A stretch of DNA of 64,000 bases, taken from positions 50,650,997 to 50,714,996 of the forward strand of contig OX411551.1 of NCBI GenBank assembly GCA_948146395.1. Reading direction: 5' to 3'. Position 1 is the stretch's first letter. Every line of letters begins with the position of its first letter. The notes under the pieces are model-generated. The model was not told the origin of the DNA, made no database searches, and saw only the letters and a program-made list of their open reading frames with translations. Of this stretch, positions 54,985 to 64,000 are shown in pieces. This stretch comes from Fragum whitleyi (Eukaryota > Mollusca > Bivalvia > Cardiida > Cardiidae). Made by a program: the position numbers and the translations under genes.

Positions 54985-56650
54985 AACTCTCCTGACCAAA
55001 GGTCATAAGAGATATAGCGATACCAGTATTCTGCCAGACATCCGTCAGTCTGTCCTTCTGTCTGTCTGTGCATCCGTCAGTAACCTTTGCTGGTAAACGC
55101 TCTAAAGTACACAGTTTCTTTTGACACTTGGCAGAATGATTGTTCCATCACAAGGATGGTTCCTTACGAAAATGTGGCAAATCCGTCAAACTTCACGGGA
55201 AAGGGGAGCAAATGAAAGTTTAATTTGAAAATCCCAGTCAACGCCTTTAGTTTACAGTGTACATCCAATTGTCTTCGAACTTGCTCAGGATGAGTGTACC
55301 ACCACAAAAAGTGCTCCTATCGAAAATGGGCCTGATCTGTCAAGCGCCACGGAAAAGCGGGCCTTATGGCAGTTTAATGAGACAATCCTCTGTATCACTA
55401 TAGAACATGTAGTTTTCATCTGATTGCCTTCAAACTTATTCAGACTGATTGTACTACAGTTAGTTACATCGTAAATGACTTACACCCGATTCAACACCAT
55501 TCTAAATCGCTCACTCAGCGCTCCATTCATTCATTCAAAACACTCACTCAAACCATTCAAAATCGCTCAAACCCATTGAAAAATATAGAATCAACAACGT
55601 CATTCAAAATATAGTTAGAGAAAAATCGCGATTTGACTGACCTAATTCAAATTGCAAGCGTCTAACAGGTTCTTGAAGAAATAGGAAACTAACTATAGAA
55701 CTGTATGTATTTTTTATTAAAGGGAGGTAATCAATATCGCTAATTTTGTTCATACCTCTCATTCAATTCCCTCAAAACTCGCTCCACACACTCAATCAAT
55801 TTCATTCCTAAATCATTCAAAATTATTCAAAATCAATTTCACGATTTTGTTAACTATATCACAATAATTGTTTCCTTTGAGAATGTGTCTGATCGATTAA
55901 CCCCCACGAGAAAATGGGCCTAATGAAAACTTAGGAATTCCCGTTAACACGTCTTATGCATGGAAGTTAACGAAAATGACACGTAGTGTACTTCATCCTG
56001 TGACCATGTGCTTATTTATGTGGTCGGGTGCTTTTATACTTCGTCATAGGAAAAGGGGCCTTAATTTTATCGTCTTTGTTCACGAAACGAATACATTCGT
56101 TTGAATTTTGATAGATCATTCCTTGTCAAGTGACATTTTGAATTTGTGGCGGTTAAGTTGTGTGTCGGGTCATCGTAAAATAAAAAAGGGTCTTTATGCA
56201 TATTTATTGTTATCAAAAACCCTTCATTTATACGTTCGTATATATTGTTTACACTACTTCTTCATTTGTGAATGTATCATGAAACTTAAAGCAAAATATT
56301 TCTCATCATGTGACCATGGCCACGATTTTGCAAATTGGTGCTTTTATTCGACGTCATTGGTAAAGGGGCAATTAAGTTAATTTCCTTGTTAGCACAACTC
56401 CTTCTTCATTTTGAGATATATTTTCATGAAACTTTCAGAGAATGGTACTTACCATATAACAATATGCATATTGTTAGTGTTTGGTGATACTATGCCTTTT
56501 TACGGAAAAAAGAGGCCTTTATCTAAATGTCATTGTTCGCTCGACTTCTCCTTCATTAATGCAGAGAAGTTCATGAAACCTTCACAGAATGTTCTTCATG
56601 TGAAGATGGCATATGGTTCCGGTTTGGTGCTATTTTTTTGTTCTGAAGAG
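54985..56650 (+). repeat. Degenerate ~150 bp core array, second type
   Basis: After a CGTCAGTCTGTCC / TCTGTCTGTCTGTGCATCCG lead-in, units recur with AAAGGGGCCTTAATTT, TTGTTAGCACAACTCCTTC, TTCATGAAACTTTCAGAGAA and CATGTGAAGATGGCATATG. Anchors are near 55199, 55333, 55917, 56055, 56188, 56362 and 56508. A MITE at 55455-55858 is inserted into it. Small open frames at 56108-56653 are readings of the units. It resembles the core-array class at 29530 but with unrelated unit sequence. Confidence 0.6.
55455..55858 (+). mobile_element. TACAGTTA-MITE with half its hairpin deleted
   Basis: TACAGTTAGTTACATCGTAA start. The first hairpin arm GGGAGGTAATCAATATCGCT runs through TTTTGTTCA and then joins ACCTCTCATTC directly. 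End TTTCACGATTTTGTTAACTA. Confidence 0.88.
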
Positions 56651-56795
56651 TGACGATGCCTTGAGATTCGAGGGTCCACTTTGAATCTCTAGGTAGAAGG
56701 TTAAAGACCTTGATGATGGTCTAAACCTTAAGGGTACTTTTAAACGAGGATTCAGCTGTAAAAGATTAATAATGCCGAGTTCAAAAATAATTCAA

Positions 56796-57214
56796 TACGG
56801 TCAATTACATCGTGAAATTGACATTTAACTCAATCAAATCCATTCTAAATCGCTCTCTCAGCGCTCCATGCATTCTTTCTAGACACTCACTCAAACCATT
56901 CAAAAACGCTCCAAACTCACTGATAAAATCATTTAACAACAACCTCGTTCAAAATAAAAATAGCTCGGAAAATAATCGGGATTTCACTTATTTAATTGAA
57001 AAGAAATAAGGAGCTATGTATAGTACTTGTATGCATATTTTATTAAAGGGAGGTAATCAATATTGCTAATTTTGTTCATCCTGAACAAAATTTGGAATAC
57101 TGGATAACCTCCCATTAAATTCACTCAAAAGTCGCTACACACATTCATTCAATTTCATTCCTAAATCATTCCATTATCATTCACCTTGTCAATTTCACGA
57201 TGTTGTAAACAGTA
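56796..57214 (+). mobile_element. TACAGTTA-MITE, full length
   Basis: TACGGTCAATTACATCGTGA start, hairpin about 57047-57112 (GGGAGGTAATC ... GATAACCTCCC with ATATTGC) and end TTTCACGATGTTGTAAACAG TA. Confidence 0.9.
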
Positions 57215-57294
57215 ACGTCACGTAATGTGATCTACTTAGAAAGGATGACATGAACAAAAGCGGGGGTTTATGAATTTTTGGTAATTTCACTGGT

Positions 57295-57343
57295 TAGGTG
57301 GTGAGTTTATCTAATGATAATGTACCGTTATAAGTTGCGCGAT
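57295..57343 (+). repeat. 49 bp direct repeat, left of a MITE
   Basis: TAGGTGGTGAGTTTATCTAA through TATAAGTTGCGCGAT, repeated at 57786-57834 with three differences. Confidence 0.92.
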
Positions 57344-57787
57344 TTAATAAACAACATCGTGAAATTTACGAGATGAATGATTTTTGAATGATTCGGGAAC
57401 GAAATCGAATGAGTGTGTGGAGCGTGTTTTGAGTGAATTTAATGGGAGGTAATCCTATATCGCAAACTTTGTTCAGGAGAACCAAATTAGCGATATTTAT
57501 TTCCTCCCTTTAATAAAAAAATTCATACAAGTTCTATACATAGCTTCCTTTTTCTTCTAGAACCGATGAGACGCTAACAATTTGAATAATATCAGTGAAA
57601 TCGCGATTTTTCTCTTTCAAAATTTATTTTGAATGATATTGTTGATTCTTTATTTTTCAATGGGTTTAGGTGTTTTTGAATGGTTAGAGTGAGTGTTTGG
57701 AATGAATGAATAAATGGAACGTTGAGTGAGCGATTAAGAAAGGTTTTGATTGAGGTGAATGTCAATTTCACGATGTCATTAAATGTA
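57343..57787 (-). mobile_element. TACAGTTA-MITE, full length, between long direct repeats
   Basis: The left terminus is worn (TTTAATAAACAACATCGTGA), the hairpin is at about 57442-57508 and the right end is TTTCACGATGTCATTAAATG TA. It is the second case of this family lying between long host repeats. Confidence 0.9.
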
Positions 57788-57834
57788 GGTGGTGAGTTTA
57801 TCTTATGATAATCTACCGTTATAAGTTCCGCGAT
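57786..57834 (+). repeat. 49 bp direct repeat, right of the MITE
   Basis: TAGGTGGTGAGTTTATCTTA through TATAAGTTCCGCGAT, partner of 57295-57343. Confidence 0.92.
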
Positions 57835-57853
57835 AATCCACCGAAAAGCATTA

Positions 57854-58127
57854 AAGGATATGTGCTCAGTTGCTGAATACAATTTCTATTGCCTTTGAAA
57901 AGAGTTACAACGAAGATTTGGAAAGTAAGCGATCATGCTTTGATTTCACTCACCTTGAAAAGTTGAAGCTTCCGTGTAAATATTTACGATTTATTGGTTG
58001 GAATGATATTCTAGGTTTATCTGAGTATTATTTTACCCAAAAGCATGCTGATTTATTTACAACATCGGCAAATTTAGGTTATATAAATAATCTCTCTCAA
58101 ACAGAGAAAAGCATTTACATCTATTGA
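57854..58127 (+). other. Open frame with protein-like composition, possible orphan terminal exon
   Basis: About 90 codons are open to a TGA at 58127 with no ATG near the 5' side. The peptide (...FEKSYNEDLESKRSCFDF..., ...YLRFIGWNDILGLSEYYF...) has mixed charged, aromatic and hydrophobic residues, unlike the repeat shadows. A CTCAG acceptor lies just before TTGCTGAAT. No family is recognised and it could well be chance. Confidence 0.2.
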
Positions 58128-58311
58128 AGAAATTACTTTGAATTTTGCAATCGACTTCGTAGGATGTTTATTAATTATCTGTGTCTAGGATAGTAAGCCT
58201 GTAAACAGAAAATTGAAAACAAGAGAAGTCAATAGTAGGTCGCAAGTATTTTTGACCATCCTCCGAATTCCGAGAATCAGCCATGTTACCAAAGTTTCCA
58301 TCTGAGTCATA

Positions 58312-58381
58312 CTAATTCAATTTTATTTCAATTAAATTTCAAACCATTCACTTTGTTAATATCACGATGTTCATTACTGTA
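58312..58381 (+). mobile_element. TACAGTTA-MITE right-end scrap
   Basis: AACCATTCACTTTGTTAATA then TCACGATGTTCATTACTGTA: the last words and the right terminal repeat only. Confidence 0.8.
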
Positions 58382-58448
58382 ATTTTGACGGGGAAAAAGT
58401 GTAAGGACCAAACTACTACCGGGATCTACATGGTACATTAACTTGCTA

Positions 58449-58712
58449 GCCACCGTCATAGCGCAGTTGGTAGCGCGTCGGACTGTTAATCTAGAGGTCC
58501 CGGGTTCGATACCCGACAGCGGCACTCATTCTTTCAGACTTATTGTCTCTCACCAATGGGTTGATAAACGTAGACATATGTGAGATAGCAGCAGGAGGCT
58601 AGGATGTGATGGCTGTACTGGTGAGAGAAATACCAGGAAACCATTGTAGGGTGCTCCGGCTGAAAAAAATGTTGAAATCGGCGTAAACCTCCATTCAATC
58701 AATCAATCAACA
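58449..58712 (+). mobile_element. tRNA-headed SINE, nearly intact
   Basis: The 75 nt head (58449-58523) folds as a tRNA with anticodon GTT (Asn-like). The A box is TAGCGCAGTTGG and the B box GGTTCGATACC, the internal RNA polymerase III promoter. The body carries CAATGGGTTGATAA, GCAGGAGGCTAGGA, GTACTGGTGAG, AAATACCAGGAA, GGTGCTCCGG and TTGAAATCGGCGTAAA. It ends in (ATCA)n, its short tail. The minus-strand MPLSGIEPGTSRL frame is the usual shadow of such heads. The copy at 32628-32884 shares the body. Mobilisation would need a partner LINE, not seen here. Confidence 0.82.
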
Positions 58713-59563
58713 TTAATTTACTCGATATAATTTATCGAAACTCGGGGCCTCGGTTTTAAGTCTCATTCGGAGGACAGTAGGGTTGAATAAATGACAGTTC
58801 GTAAATCGAACTCACGATGTCTTTGTGATGAGTCGAGCTAATAGCGCTCATGAGATGGATTTGGTTTGTTTATTTATTACTTTCCTTTCCTTAATTCAAT
58901 TTTATTTTCGATGTTATTTAGAGTGATTGTATCCTATGAAAACTAATTTCGTAAAATCTATGAAATTTTGAAATTTTCTTAATCTTGTATGTACATTTAG
59001 CATCAAAATGTTAATATAATAAAAATCAAGAGAATGCATGTAGTTTATTCCAAATTCATTTTCTCTAGTACAACAATGAAAGGAAAGTCTAGCTCAAAGA
59101 AAACACGGGTAATGCGCATCTATACACATACTTTTGTAATGAGGATCATTAGTTCAGAAATTATCGGATATTTCATTTTATAGTCTCCATTTCTTTTAGA
59201 ATCCCGCGGCGGTCTTAAGTCTTATTAATCATTTTGATAACTTCAGAATGTTTTATCACAGCTAGAGTTCAATCCAAGATTAATGTTAAACTCAATCAAG
59301 ATGCCCTATTTTCCTCCAATTTTTCGTCGGTAACAAATTCTACATTTTTCATAATTTGTCTAAATACAGTCTGAAGGCGAATTGGTTTGCAGTATCTCGT
59401 TTAAGATCAATTCGTGGAAAAATTCTTATCCTGATTTGATTGGTCATTACTTTATTCTGGTACATGTATCGAATTGCCAGAGACAAGGTGCGTTTTCGCA
59501 GACTGGTCTTTTTTGTATGATTCGCTCGACTTTGTTAGACTCTTCTTTTCAAATGAACCCTCG
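58713..59563. other. Stretch without recognised feature
   Basis: AT-rich, no supported gene or repeat. Confidence 0.5.
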
Positions 59564-60004
59564 TACAGTTAAAGACATCGTGAAATTGACATTCAACTCA
59601 ATTAAAACCATTCTAAATCGCTCACTCAGCGTTCCAATCATTCATTCCAAACACTCACTCATACCATTCAAAAACGCTCAAACCCACTGATAAATAAAGA
59701 ATCAAAAACATCATTCAAAATAAATTTTGATAGAGAAAAATCGCGATTTCACTGACATAATTCAACTTGTTAGCCTCTCATAGGTTTTTGAAGAAATAGG
59801 AAGCTTTGTATAGGACTTGAATGCATTTTTTATTAAAGGGAGGTAATCAATATCGCAAATTTTGTTCATCCTGAACAAAATTCCTGATAGAGGATCACCT
59901 CACGTTAAATTCACTCAAAACTCGCTCCTCACACTCATTCATTTTCATTCCTAAATCATTCCTAAAGCATTCACCTTATCAATTTCACGATGTTTTTAAC
60001 TGTA
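59564..60004 (+). mobile_element. TACAGTTA-MITE, full length
   Basis: TACAGTTAAAGACATCGTGA start, hairpin about 59838-59904 (GGGAGGTAATC ... GATCACCTCACG) and end TTTCACGATGTTTTTAACTG TA; 441 bp. Confidence 0.92.
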
Positions 60005-60031
60005 CCCGCGTGTGTGCTCACGTAATCACTT

Positions 60032-60141
60032 TTTTGAATGGTTTGAGTGAGTGTTTGGAATGAATGAAAGGAGCGCTAAATGAGCGATTGAGAATGGTTC
60101 TGATTGAGACTAATGTCAATTTCAGGATGTCATTAACTGTA
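60032..60141 (-). mobile_element. TACAGTTA-MITE right-end fragment
   Basis: TTGAATGGTTTGAGTGAGTG through TTTCAGGATGTCATTAACTG TA. Very like the right end of 51441-51881 (shared TTTCAGGATG variant), which suggests they are close relatives. Confidence 0.85.
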
Positions 60142-60189
60142 TTTATATCATTATTCCGAATCAAATTTTTCAGAAAAGTTGTAATACGA

Positions 60190-60575
60190 TACAATCTGGA
60201 ACAGAGTGAAATTAACAAGCTGAATGATATTGGAATGATTTTGGAATGGAATTGAATGAGCTAGTGGAGTGGGTTTTCAATGGAATTAAAGGTAGATATT
60301 CAAATATTGCTAATTATTTTCAAGATGAATAAAATAAGCGGTGTACATTATCTCACTTTCATGCAAGTTCTTTGAAAAGGCTTTTAATGACGAAACAGAC
60401 GCTAACACGTTTTTTTCCAGATAAGAACGGGAAATTGTAAGTTTGGTTTTTTTTTTTCAATTGTTGATATTTACTTTTTTGGAGTTTTTGAATGGTTTGA
60501 ATGAGTGTTTGAAATAAATGAATAGAGCGCTGAGTATCCGATTAAGATCGGATTAAGAGTCATTTTCTCGAAAAT
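60190..60575 (-). mobile_element. TACAGTTA-MITE, worn
   Basis: CTGGAACAGAGTGAAATTAA start, GAATGATATTGGAATGATTT words, weak hairpin (AAAGGTAGATATTC ... CATTATCTCACTT) and right words up to GAGCGCTGAGTATCCGATTA. Terminal repeats mostly gone. Confidence 0.72.
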
Positions 60576-60642
60576 CTTATCAGCCCATGTATTTCATGAC
60601 CTGTCTATAGAGGATATTGAATGAGTGGTCGGCGCAGCCTCG

Positions 60643-60685
60643 TTTTTATCTGTTTATAGATGACTCGTTTAATAAATTCGGTAAT
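60643..60685 (+). repeat. Single arm of the 39214 hairpin family
   Basis: CCTCGTTTTTATCTGTTTAT, AGATGACTCGTTTAATAAAT, TCGGTA. Here the opposite arm is absent. Confidence 0.75.
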
Positions 60686-60711
60686 TTATGAGCACAAATT
60701 TGATATTCTAT

Positions 60712-60970
60712 TTAAAACATGACCCGAATTTTCGCCAAATGATCGTCAAAATTCTTCAAATTCAACATTTCAAATTTCCGCGAAACTTATAACGCCGTTT
60801 AAAACTGACGTCACAATATGCTTTATGACGTCATTTTCTCAGTTACAAAATAGCGTTACTATTCGCTCTGAGCTCATTTGCATAATTATTCCACTAGTGT
60901 AATAACACCCGTGTAATATCAAAAATATTCAACGGGTTTATTTCACTCCCGCGACGTCGGTCATATTATA
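60712..60970. mobile_element. MITE with TATAATATGACC-type ends, second copy
   Basis: Matches 39349-39610 over its length (ACGTCACAATATGCTTTATG, GTAATAACACCCGTGTAATA, CCGCGACGTCGGTCATATTA). The left end is worn to TTAAAACATGACC. Confidence 0.78.
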
Positions 60971-62543
60971 ATGTAATGTAATACATAAGTGTAATAATAA
61001 GGGGGGGATCAGCCAAGTTTGAAACGCTTTCGCAATCGGTTGAGTCTTACAAGAGTCGATACTTGACGCAATACCTAGACGGGCCACATATCCATGTGAT
61101 ATAACCTTTCCTTATCTTATTGTATCCAGATTAATCTGTGAATAGGTAAGATAACATTTCTTATCTGTTGATATATCACTTTTTACAAGCTTAATAGAGA
61201 ACCTTTAGTGATAATGTATCTGCTGAGAAATAACATTCGTATCACGTGAAATATTAGGATTTTTAGTAATATCTAATGAAATTTTCGGTGACCTTGATAT
61301 ACGTGATTGCTTTGCTATTGTCGTTCTAAACACCCCCGCATGTTGGCCATATCTCTGCTCTGTTAGTTTCTAATGGACCGGGCTTAACCAGGATCGATTT
61401 CTGGTCTATTTTGAATATAGTGAGTCCTTTAGATTGCCTTGCCGTCTTTTTTTTTGTAATAGTGACCCGTCACACAACAGAGGACTATGATCTCGTTAAA
61501 AATGGAAAGAAGATTTGTTGCAGACCAGACCAAGCTGGGTTCAACCGAGAACCCCCGACAGAATACGCATTTGGAGTAATAAGGGCGCAGTCATGAAAGT
61601 GCGTTTATGTGACGTCACAATTCTAAACCATCCCGCTAAGGACGAAGTCGATTAAAACAAAATCAACCAAAGCATTAATGTGGGCATATTTTATGATTCG
61701 AGAACAAAAAGACGACCAGACAGAAGTAACAAGAAGATTTTTTTCTTTAATACCATCAAATTACCGAAGTACCACCAAGTCAAATAAACTTAAAAATGAG
61801 CAAGATTACTACACTTACGTCGGAGATACTTTGCAGTCCGAGCGATGTTCCGATGTGATTCCTTTCGTCATGTTGAAATAACTATGATGTTTGATGTTTG
61901 AAAAAAGTGTTGTAACAGCTTTTCATTAAAGATTTTGGTCAACATTTTTCCCTCAATGCAAATTTTCTCTTATGGTCAGACGTAACTTATATAATACAAA
62001 AGCGCTTTATTCTAAAAACGGGGCAAGTCTCAAACAATTTGAGTAACAATAAGCAACCTCAGCATGGTGTAGATTGGCTTTAAATGCTTTAAGAATCACA
62101 AATATCAGTAACAAAACACACTATCAATTAATTAGATAAATATACTAAATAAATATAACTAGACAAACCACACATATCGTTATAAAAAGATTTTATGGGT
62201 AGGTTTCTTCAAAATAACGTTATTCGCATTTACCCAACTGTCCAGAGTACTAACAGGTATCAAGATGTTCAATGTTCCATAAAATCATTTCTTTCTTTGA
62301 ACTTTCGTTGGAATTCAAATGTTACGTATTTTATTTCCATATCACGCCTTGGAGAGGGATTTATTGTCATTACTATAAATGGGCTCTCATACATTCAGCA
62401 ACACCAAATTTGATACTAAAAGATAACTTCCGGTTATTAGACAATTCTTTTTACCGAACAAACCTAACATTTGTTTTTTGACATTTGACGGGTATATTTC
62501 TTGAGAGTAACGTATACCACAAACGCTGTACTGGTCAGAGTGC
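60971..62543. other. 1.6 kb without supported gene
   Basis: 61465-61570 (TAGTGACCCGTCACACAACA ... GACCAAGCTGGGTTCAACCG) belongs to the TGACCCGTCAC repeat of 37770. Frames of 61-72 codons here lack motifs. Confidence 0.5.
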
Positions 62544-62985
62544 TACAGTTAACAACATCGTGAAATTGACATTTAACTCAATCAAAACCATTCTAAATCG
62601 ATCACTCAGCACTCCGTTCATTCATTCCAGACACTCACTCAAACCATTCAAAAACGCTCCAAACTCACTGAAAAACATATAACAACAACTTCGTTCAAAA
62701 TAATAATAGCTAGGAAATATATCGGTATTTCACTTATTTAATTGAAATTGTAAGCGTCTGATAGGTTCTAGAAAGAATAGGGAGCTATCTAATGAACTTG
62801 TAAGCATACTTTATTGAAGGGAGGTAATCAATATTGCTAATTTTGTTCACCCTGAACAAAATTTGCAATACTGGATTACCTCCCATTAAATTCACTCAAA
62901 AGTCGCTCCACACACTCATTCAATTTCATTCCTTAATCATTCCATAATCATTCACCTTTTCAATTTCACGATGTTTTTAACTGTA
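62544..62985 (+). mobile_element. TACAGTTA-MITE, full length
   Basis: 442 bp, TACAGTTAACAACATCGTGA to TTTCACGATGTTTTTAACTG TA. The hairpin at 62819-62884 pairs GGGAGGTAATC with GATTACCTCCC and ATTGC with GCAAT. This copy is useful as a plus-orientation reference. Confidence 0.92.
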
Positions 62986-64000
62986 ACAAGTCCAAATCAA
63001 TCCTACATATACGGTGTAAAAATACTGGGTAAAGTTGAGAGAAATTGCATGAATTCGCCTATAAGTACAAAAGCTTTTCAGGATGGACCTTTGTACTTTT
63101 CAGCGAGTTCTTAAACGCATGACAAAGACAGCATGAATGAAAATAAAATCTCAAAAATCTTTCAGCCCGTACAAAATGGTTAAGAGGATCGTCTTGGTAT
63201 TTCAACTTTTCATCACACCAACGTATGCAACTAATCAGAAATTCTCTCCAGGAAAAAAACCGTACCGGTATATTTGATTTATTTTTCTTAAGCGTCAGTT
63301 TTTCTCCTGTCTATTTAAATTTAAAAAAAATGGATGAACGCAGAGACGCTGTCTTGCGCTTTAAGAAATTTTGACATTTTTAACTTTTATTTTTTTTGAA
63401 ATTGAACAATCTTTGATAAATAATCATTCTTCGCCGCACTTACATTGTATGCGATACTCTCCTTCTTCCTACATGACAAAAGTCAATATAAGTAAGATAA
63501 AAAGAGAAAACGTGTACATCAATTTTGGATAGTTGAATAGACACTTATTTAAGTACGAATTCGATTTAGTGTTGTTGTTTTGTTGTGTTGACGTCCGTCA
63601 TATTATAAACGCACACACATACACGCTCCCGTATCTTTCTCTTGGATCACACAAAGCCAGTACTCGAGACAGGATTTCTTGGAAGAGAGAGCAATTAGGC
63701 TATTTAAGTGGAAATTATTTAAGGAGACATAAATAGGACCACCTTCTGTTTGGTGTACTACTGGTTGTATATACAGAATACGGATCCAGAATCCGGGTCC
63801 TGTTAGTTAGGTGTGCTGTCTTTGGCTAAAGGCTTTGTATGGTTTTTGGTGGCAGCTGTGAAATGTTAGAACCTGCAAGACTAGAGCTGATTTTCCAAAA
63901 TATTTTCCTGACAAAACGAGACGAGAAAGTATAATAAAACAACTTATTGGGTTACATGTGCCTTGCAGTTAAATATGCACATCATTGGGTCATCTTCAAG
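62986..64000. other. Final 1 kb without recognised feature
   Basis: No exon, RNA gene or recognised repeat. A 67-codon frame at 63533-63736 has no support. Confidence 0.5.

Noticed and set aside
58328..58525. 65-codon frame starting MPLSGIEPG
   Set aside because: Known type of false ORF antisense to a tRNA-derived SINE head.
62544..62985. CRISPR-like or satellite interpretation of the regularly recurring 440 bp repeat
   Set aside because: Copies are dispersed in both orientations with terminal inverted repeats and TA borders, and the host is eukaryotic, so a transposon explanation fits better.

Overview
This is a eukaryotic, AT-rich, gene-poor stretch, most probably from a bivalve mollusc. 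The clade is inferred from three things. There is a single-exon rhodopsin-class neuropeptide GPCR of the kind expanded in lophotrochozoans. There are long degenerate ~150-160 bp core arrays like those of oyster 'pearl'/Helentron-type elements. There are also CGA-rich and 'GTCCGTCGTCC' repeats of a bivalve style. No species can be named from the sequence alone.

Only one confident protein-coding gene is present: a complete 504-residue GPCR on the minus strand at 35004-36518, with a good candidate 5'UTR splice acceptor just upstream. A decayed Tc1-like transposase lies at 8050-8908. Almost everything else is repeat-derived.

The dominant feature is one family of non-autonomous elements of about 440 bp, called here the TACAGTTA-MITE. 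About 50 full, partial or nested copies occur in both orientations and occupy roughly a quarter to a third of the window. A full copy has near-identical ~28 bp terminal inverted repeats starting TACAGTTA and ending in TA (Tc1/mariner-like TA target). It also has an off-centre ~66 bp hairpin starting GGGAGGTAAT, and two arrays of CATTC/CACTC words that run in the same direction at both ends. Copies with the CATTC words on the plus strand are given as '+', the reverse as '-'.

Layout: 0-10 kb holds MITEs, an (AT)n block with a repeated 40 bp word, an inverted pair of tRNA-like sequences and the Tc1 relic. 10.2-20.3 kb is a near-identical 5.05 kb tandem duplication that carries several MITE families and has a MITE fragment at its junction. 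22.7-26.6 kb has two elements with Harbinger-like ends (TWA target, CTGTCACACC termini) whose interiors are built of short words; one of them split a TACAGTTA-MITE. 29.5-30.4 kb and 55-56.7 kb carry ~150-160 bp core arrays. 35-36.5 kb is the GPCR gene. 37-52.5 kb is MITE-dense, with a palindromic foldback family, a 579 bp tandem duplication and a 63 bp-arm hairpin. 52-58 kb has two MITEs flanked by unusually long direct repeats of host DNA. 58.4 kb holds an intact tRNA-headed SINE whose 3' domain is shared with an inverted copy at 32.6 kb.

All identities and counts are by eye; no alignment or database search was run.
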